Assembly: GCA_009377795.1 (NCBI GenBank)
Contig: WHTJ01000032.1
Coordinates: 1 to 44,164 of the forward strand
Direction of reading: 5' to 3'
Origin: Propionibacteriales bacterium
GTDB taxonomy: Bacteria; Actinomycetota; Actinomycetes; Propionibacteriales; Nocardioidaceae
DNA: 44,164 nt
Part shown: piece by piece, positions 41,823-44,164 of the stretch
How positions within the stretch are numbered: the stretch's first letter is position 1
Layout of the letters: every line of letters begins with the position of its first letter
Translations under genes and position numbers: made by a program
Notes under the pieces: model-generated
The model's database searches: none
What the model was told of the DNA's origin: nothing
The model's input: the letters and a program-made list of their open reading frames with translations, nothing else

Positions 41823-42098
41823 ATGAGCGTTTCGGTACGAGTGCCGACCATTCTCCGCACATACACCAGGGGCGAGTCCGAGGTGACCGCTGACGGCGCG
41901 AAGCTGTCGGAGGTGCTCGACTCGCTCGAGTCGGCGTACCCGGGAATCAAGGCACGCGTGGTCGACGAGCAGGGGGAGCTGCGGCGGTTTGTCAACGTGT
42001 ACGTCGGAAACGAGGACGTCCGGTTCGCCGATGGCCTCGACACCGCCACGCCGGACGGCTCGCAGGTGTCGGTCATCCCCGCGGTCGCCGGCGGCTGA
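41823..42098 (+). CDS. cysO: Sulfur carrier protein CysO (ThiS/MoaD family)
   Basis: 91 residues with a beta-grasp ubiquitin-like fold. It starts SVSVRVPTILRTYTRGESEV and ends VSVIPAVAGG; the terminal Gly-Gly is the thiocarboxylation site. It resembles mycobacterial CysO closely in pattern (RFVNVYVGNEDVRF). CysO thiocarboxylate donates sulfur to O-phosphoserine through CysM for cysteine synthesis. CysM and the Mec protease are not in the window. The Shine-Dalgarno gagggag precedes the ATG. Confidence 0.92.
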   Translation: MSVSVRVPTILRTYTRGESEVTADGAKLSEVLDSLESAYPGIKARVVDEQGELRRFVNVYVGNEDVRFADGLDTATPDGSQVSVIPAVAGG

Positions 42099-42119
42099 CG
42101 ATGCGAGAGGGGCCGTCCC

Positions 42120-42146
42120 TTCGCGCCGAGATTGCAGAACTGGTCG
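42120..42146. repeat. REP-like element, half copy 3
   Basis: TTCGCGCCGAGATTGCA followed by ACTGGTCG-type sequence matches one arm of the elements at 40125 and 28743, but no inverted partner follows. Located 22 bases after cysO. A solitary unit shows that the repeat moves or decays as a single arm of about 25 bases. Confidence 0.6.
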
Positions 42147-42209
42147 CGTCCCGCGGGGTCGATGGGGGTCAGATTGCGGTGAGGGAGACGACGTTCGAGA
42201 CGAAAAATG

Positions 42210-42243
42210 GGCCGGAGACGCGAAGGACATCGCGTCTCCGGCC
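42210..42243. terminator. Strong hairpin, probable terminator after cysO
   Basis: GGCCGGAGACGCGA (42210-42223) pairs perfectly with TCGCGTCTCCGGCC (42230-42243) around a six-base loop, a 14-bp GC-rich stem. On the plus strand no T-run follows; on the minus strand a run of five T does (42207-42203). It could end the thrC-cysO transcript as a T-less actinobacterial terminator. The rest of the 42099-42425 gap holds the REP arm and no recognisable gene. Confidence 0.55.
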
Positions 42244-42425
42244 AAACCCCGTCGCACCCACGAGGTAATCGCAACGTAGTGGAGTCGCTACACCGTGGTC
42301 AATAGCCGGTGGGCGTTTCGGACGACGGCAACCGGACGGTTTGAGTGCATCCGTCGGACTCGCGGATTTTCCGTCGTGGAAAAGGGATCTCGGATGAGGA
42401 CCGCGAGGTGCGGTATCCCGGTACC

Positions 42426-43319
42426 GTGAACGGGGTGGATCGGCGCTTAGTGGTCGCCTGCACAGCCGCCGTGGGGCTGCTTTCCGTGGTGGCCGCAGTT
42501 GGCGTCGCCGGCGGCGCCGATCGTGAGCCCGAGCCGGAATCGACACCGTCCCTGGCCGACCGCATTCCGCGCACCCCCGACGCGTCGCCGCCGCCCGATG
42601 AGAAGGCGTTTGCGCGCGAGCGGCCCTCGCGGTGGTGGCTCCTGCCCAACCTGCGCAGCCTGCGTGCCCGCGACGTACAGATCCGGGGCAGCGGTGACGA
42701 CCGCCGGCTCCGATTCGCCGCCTGGCTCGCCAACGACGGCCCGGGACCGTTGCTGCTGCGGCCGCGACCGGGGAGGGAGTGCCCGCCGGAGCAGCGCCCC
42801 GCGAAGCAGACCCTGCACGTCGACAAGGCCGAGGACGGGAGGTTCCAGCGCGGCGACGATCCGCGCGGCCGGTCGATGCCGGTGGGCTGCATGCTCGACC
42901 ATCCCACGCACGATCACTGGCACTTCGACGCGATGGCGCGATATGAGCTGTTGACCGTCGACGGGACGCAGCGGGTGGCGGGTCGCAACAAGGTGAGTTT
43001 CTGCCTGCGTGACAACACGAGGGTGCCGGGGTCGGCGCGGTCGCAGCAGAAGAGGTACTTCGGTGAGTGCGAGCGCGACACCGTGCAGGGCATCTCGCCG
43101 GGCTGGGTCGACGTGTACGACGTGGACACCCCCGGTCAGCGGCTGCGCCTGCCTGCCGGGATGGCGGACGGCACGTACTGCCTCGTCCTGGAGGCCGATC
43201 CGCTGCACCTGCTGCTCGAGACCGAAGAGACCGACAACGCCGCGGCGAGCGCCGTACGCATCGTCGGATCGAACGTACGCACCCTCGATACCCGAGCCTG
43301 CGTCGACGCGGCCGACTGA
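42426..43319 (+). CDS. Secreted lysyl oxidase-like protein
   Basis: 297 residues. The N-terminus has a signal or anchor segment (LVVACTAAVGLLSVVAAVGV) and then a Pro/Glu-rich linker. The core carries the lysyl oxidase copper motif DHPTHDHWHFDAMARYEL with His162, 164 and 166. The later segments GNKVSF-like RNKVSFCLRDNTRV, RYFGECERDTVQGISPGWVD and DGTYCLVLEADP match bacterial members of the family. Four to six Cys suggest disulfides. Known enzymes oxidise lysine side chains. The GTG at 42426 is used; an in-frame ATG at 42345 gives an implausible charged extension. Confidence 0.75.
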   Translation: MNGVDRRLVVACTAAVGLLSVVAAVGVAGGADREPEPESTPSLADRIPRTPDASPPPDEKAFARERPSRWWLLPNLRSLRARDVQIRGSGDDRRLRFAAWLANDGPGPLLLRPRPGRECPPEQRPAKQTLHVDKAEDGRFQRGDDPRGRSMPVGCMLDHPTHDHWHFDAMARYELLTVDGTQRVAGRNKVSFCLRDNTRVPGSARSQQKRYFGECERDTVQGISPGWVDVYDVDTPGQRLRLPAGMADGTYCLVLEADPLHLLLETEETDNAAASAVRIVGSNVRTLDTRACVDAAD

Positions 43320-43471
43320 GGGGCCGCGGCCGCGTGCTCGGGGGAGGGATTCGTCGCAGTACGGGGTTTTCCGGATGGCCCCGGCAGTTGTATCTCCCTA
43401 TCGTTCTGAAGGACTCGCTGTGACTGCCCGATCCCGATAGGTACGCCAGCGGGGATTTCTCAGGAGGGGAT

Positions 43472-44023
43472 ATGAAGATTTTTCGGAAGGGCAAGGGGCG
43501 GATCCAGCTCATGGCAGTGGTCGTGCTCGCCGCGGTGGTGAGCATCGGTGCGTGGGGAGGTCCGGCGATCGCCACGCATCTGACGGTGCGGACGGGTGAC
43601 ATCGTCAACGGTCAGGTGAAGACGCCTGATCTCGGTAAGGGCGCGGTGACGAGGCCCAAGGTCGCCAACCAGGCGATCAACTCGCCCAAGCTCAAGGATG
43701 GCGGTGTGCTTCGTAAGGATCTCGGCAACGGTGTCGTCGCCGCCCGGGCACTTGCGCTGGTGAACGCTGATGGCACGGTTGACGCGGCCAGGTCGAAGAA
43801 CATCGCCGCGAGCGCCGTCACGAATCCGCAGACCGGAATCTACTGTGTCGATCTACCGTTCACGCCGCTGAGTGCCCAGACAACGCCGCACGCCAACATC
43901 AACACGACCATGAACGTTTCCCTCGCCTTCGATTTCGGCGGATGCGCCGGGACCGAGGTGAGCATCAGCACGCGCAATTCCACGGGTCTCGTGGACCGGG
44001 CGTTCATGATCGTCATCTTCTAG
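43472..44023 (+). CDS. Putative secreted protein with KxxDLGxGxV-type motifs
   Basis: 183 residues. Signal peptide at 1-35 (IQLMAVVVLAAVVSIGAW, cleavage near AIA-TH). The region 40-100 holds short repeats of the pattern GDIVNGQVKTPDLGKGAVTR, then AINSPKLKDGGVLRKDLGNG, which is frequent in secreted actinobacterial proteins of unknown function. The C-terminal part has two Cys (IYCVDLP, FGGCAG). No enzymatic motif is seen. The Shine-Dalgarno caggagggga is strong. Confidence 0.7.
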   Translation: MKIFRKGKGRIQLMAVVVLAAVVSIGAWGGPAIATHLTVRTGDIVNGQVKTPDLGKGAVTRPKVANQAINSPKLKDGGVLRKDLGNGVVAARALALVNADGTVDAARSKNIAASAVTNPQTGIYCVDLPFTPLSAQTTPHANINTTMNVSLAFDFGGCAGTEVSISTRNSTGLVDRAFMIVIF

Positions 44024-44052
44024 CGGAGCTCCGTACGTCGTGGTCTCGTGAT

Positions 44053-44104
44053 GCAAAGATCCGACTCGTGGGTCGTCAAGGCGACCTCAGGGTCGGATCT
44101 TTGC
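44053..44104. terminator. Bidirectional terminator-like hairpin
   Basis: GCAAAGATCCGAC (44053-44065) and GTCGGATCTTTGC (44092-44104) form a perfect 13-bp stem. The loop holds a second small stem (GGTCG with CGACC), and flanking TGGTC/GACCA extend the symmetry. It lies between the secreted-protein gene and a probable convergent gene at the right edge. Confidence 0.65.
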
Positions 44105-44124
44105 GTGGACCAGGGACTGCGCCG

Positions 44125-44164
44125 TCAGTCGGCGGGGGCGCCGACCGGGATGTCGCCGGGGGCG
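44125..44164 (-). CDS. Possible 3' end of a gene running off the right edge
   Basis: On the minus strand the last 12 codons read APGDIPVGAPAD followed by TGA (44127-44125). The hairpin just beyond its stop is consistent with the end of a convergent gene. Too short to identify or to be sure that it is coding. Confidence 0.3.
   Translation of the reverse strand, partial: APGDIPVGAPAD

Noticed and set aside
1-44164. CRISPR arrays, tRNA or rRNA genes, transposases, integrases and phage genes
   Set aside because: None could be recognised. The repeats seen are REP-like palindromes and short tandem units without spacer structure.

Overview
The window is high-GC actinobacterial DNA. No taxonomic marker gene is present. 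The right flank, with otsA, a DUF3263 protein, a LytR_C membrane protein, otsB, and a SAM-riboswitch-controlled thrC followed by cysO, is ordinary actinobacterial chromosome and recalls Streptosporangiales or Thermomonosporaceae; that placement is inference. The left edge (ung and the start of a FetB/UPF0014-type permease) is also housekeeping.

Between these flanks, about 1,000 to 35,500, lies a dense catabolic island of about 26 genes. It encodes seven different MmgE/PrpD-family proteins (dehydratases or decarboxylases of methylcitrate/cis-aconitate type), two TcuA-like tricarballylate dehydrogenase flavoproteins, a tripartite tricarboxylate transporter (TctC, TctA, cupin, TctB), an isocitrate lyase/PEP mutase-fold enzyme, an isopropylmalate/isocitrate dehydrogenase-family enzyme, an AtuA (DUF1446) plus DUF4387 pair, a D-2-hydroxyacid dehydrogenase, an Ldh-family oxidoreductase, a degenerate SDR and a luciferase-like flavin oxidoreductase. 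It also has a ThDP enzyme, an aldehyde dehydrogenase, an ADP-forming acyl-CoA synthetase, an acyl-CoA dehydrogenase and an MFS transporter. No citrate synthase, aconitase or PrpC is present, so this is not the methylcitrate cycle. The likely role is uptake and breakdown of one or more polycarboxylic acids whose identity is unknown.

Two FCD-type GntR regulators sit in the island, and two promoter motifs can be read. The first is a 7-bp-phased direct repeat, consensus TGTnnACTGTnnAC, found at six promoters: 1010, 8062, 10027, 11852, 18851 and 25927. They cover almost every transcription unit of the left and centre, including the acyl-CoA synthetase operon on the minus strand. The second is a GTATAC-type site at 28684, 29538 and 35468, in front of the right-hand minus-strand units and the second GntR gene. 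The simplest reading is two adjoining regulons, each with its local GntR protein.

Layout: (1) 1-953, housekeeping, minus strand. (2) 1010-7113, plus operon of three PrpD genes, a hydroxyacid dehydrogenase and an SDR. (3) 7139-11825, ICL-like enzyme, IMDH-like enzyme, GntR1, AtuA and DUF4387. (4) 11852-17756, TcuA, PrpD, CaiB remnant, PrpD, Ldh. (5) 17781-22658, LLM oxidoreductase and TTT transporter. (6) 22682-25940, acyl-CoA dehydrogenase and synthetase. (7) 25985-35484, minus-strand TcuA, ThDP enzyme, PrpD, ALDH, GntR2, PrpD, MFS. (8) 35507 to the end, flank with trehalose genes, thrC-cysO, a lysyl oxidase-like secreted protein and another secreted protein. A REP-like palindromic unit occurs at 28743, 40125 and 42120. 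Two genes (the left-edge FetB and DUF4387) contain apparent one-base frameshifts, and a CaiB/BaiF gene survives only as an internally deleted remnant.
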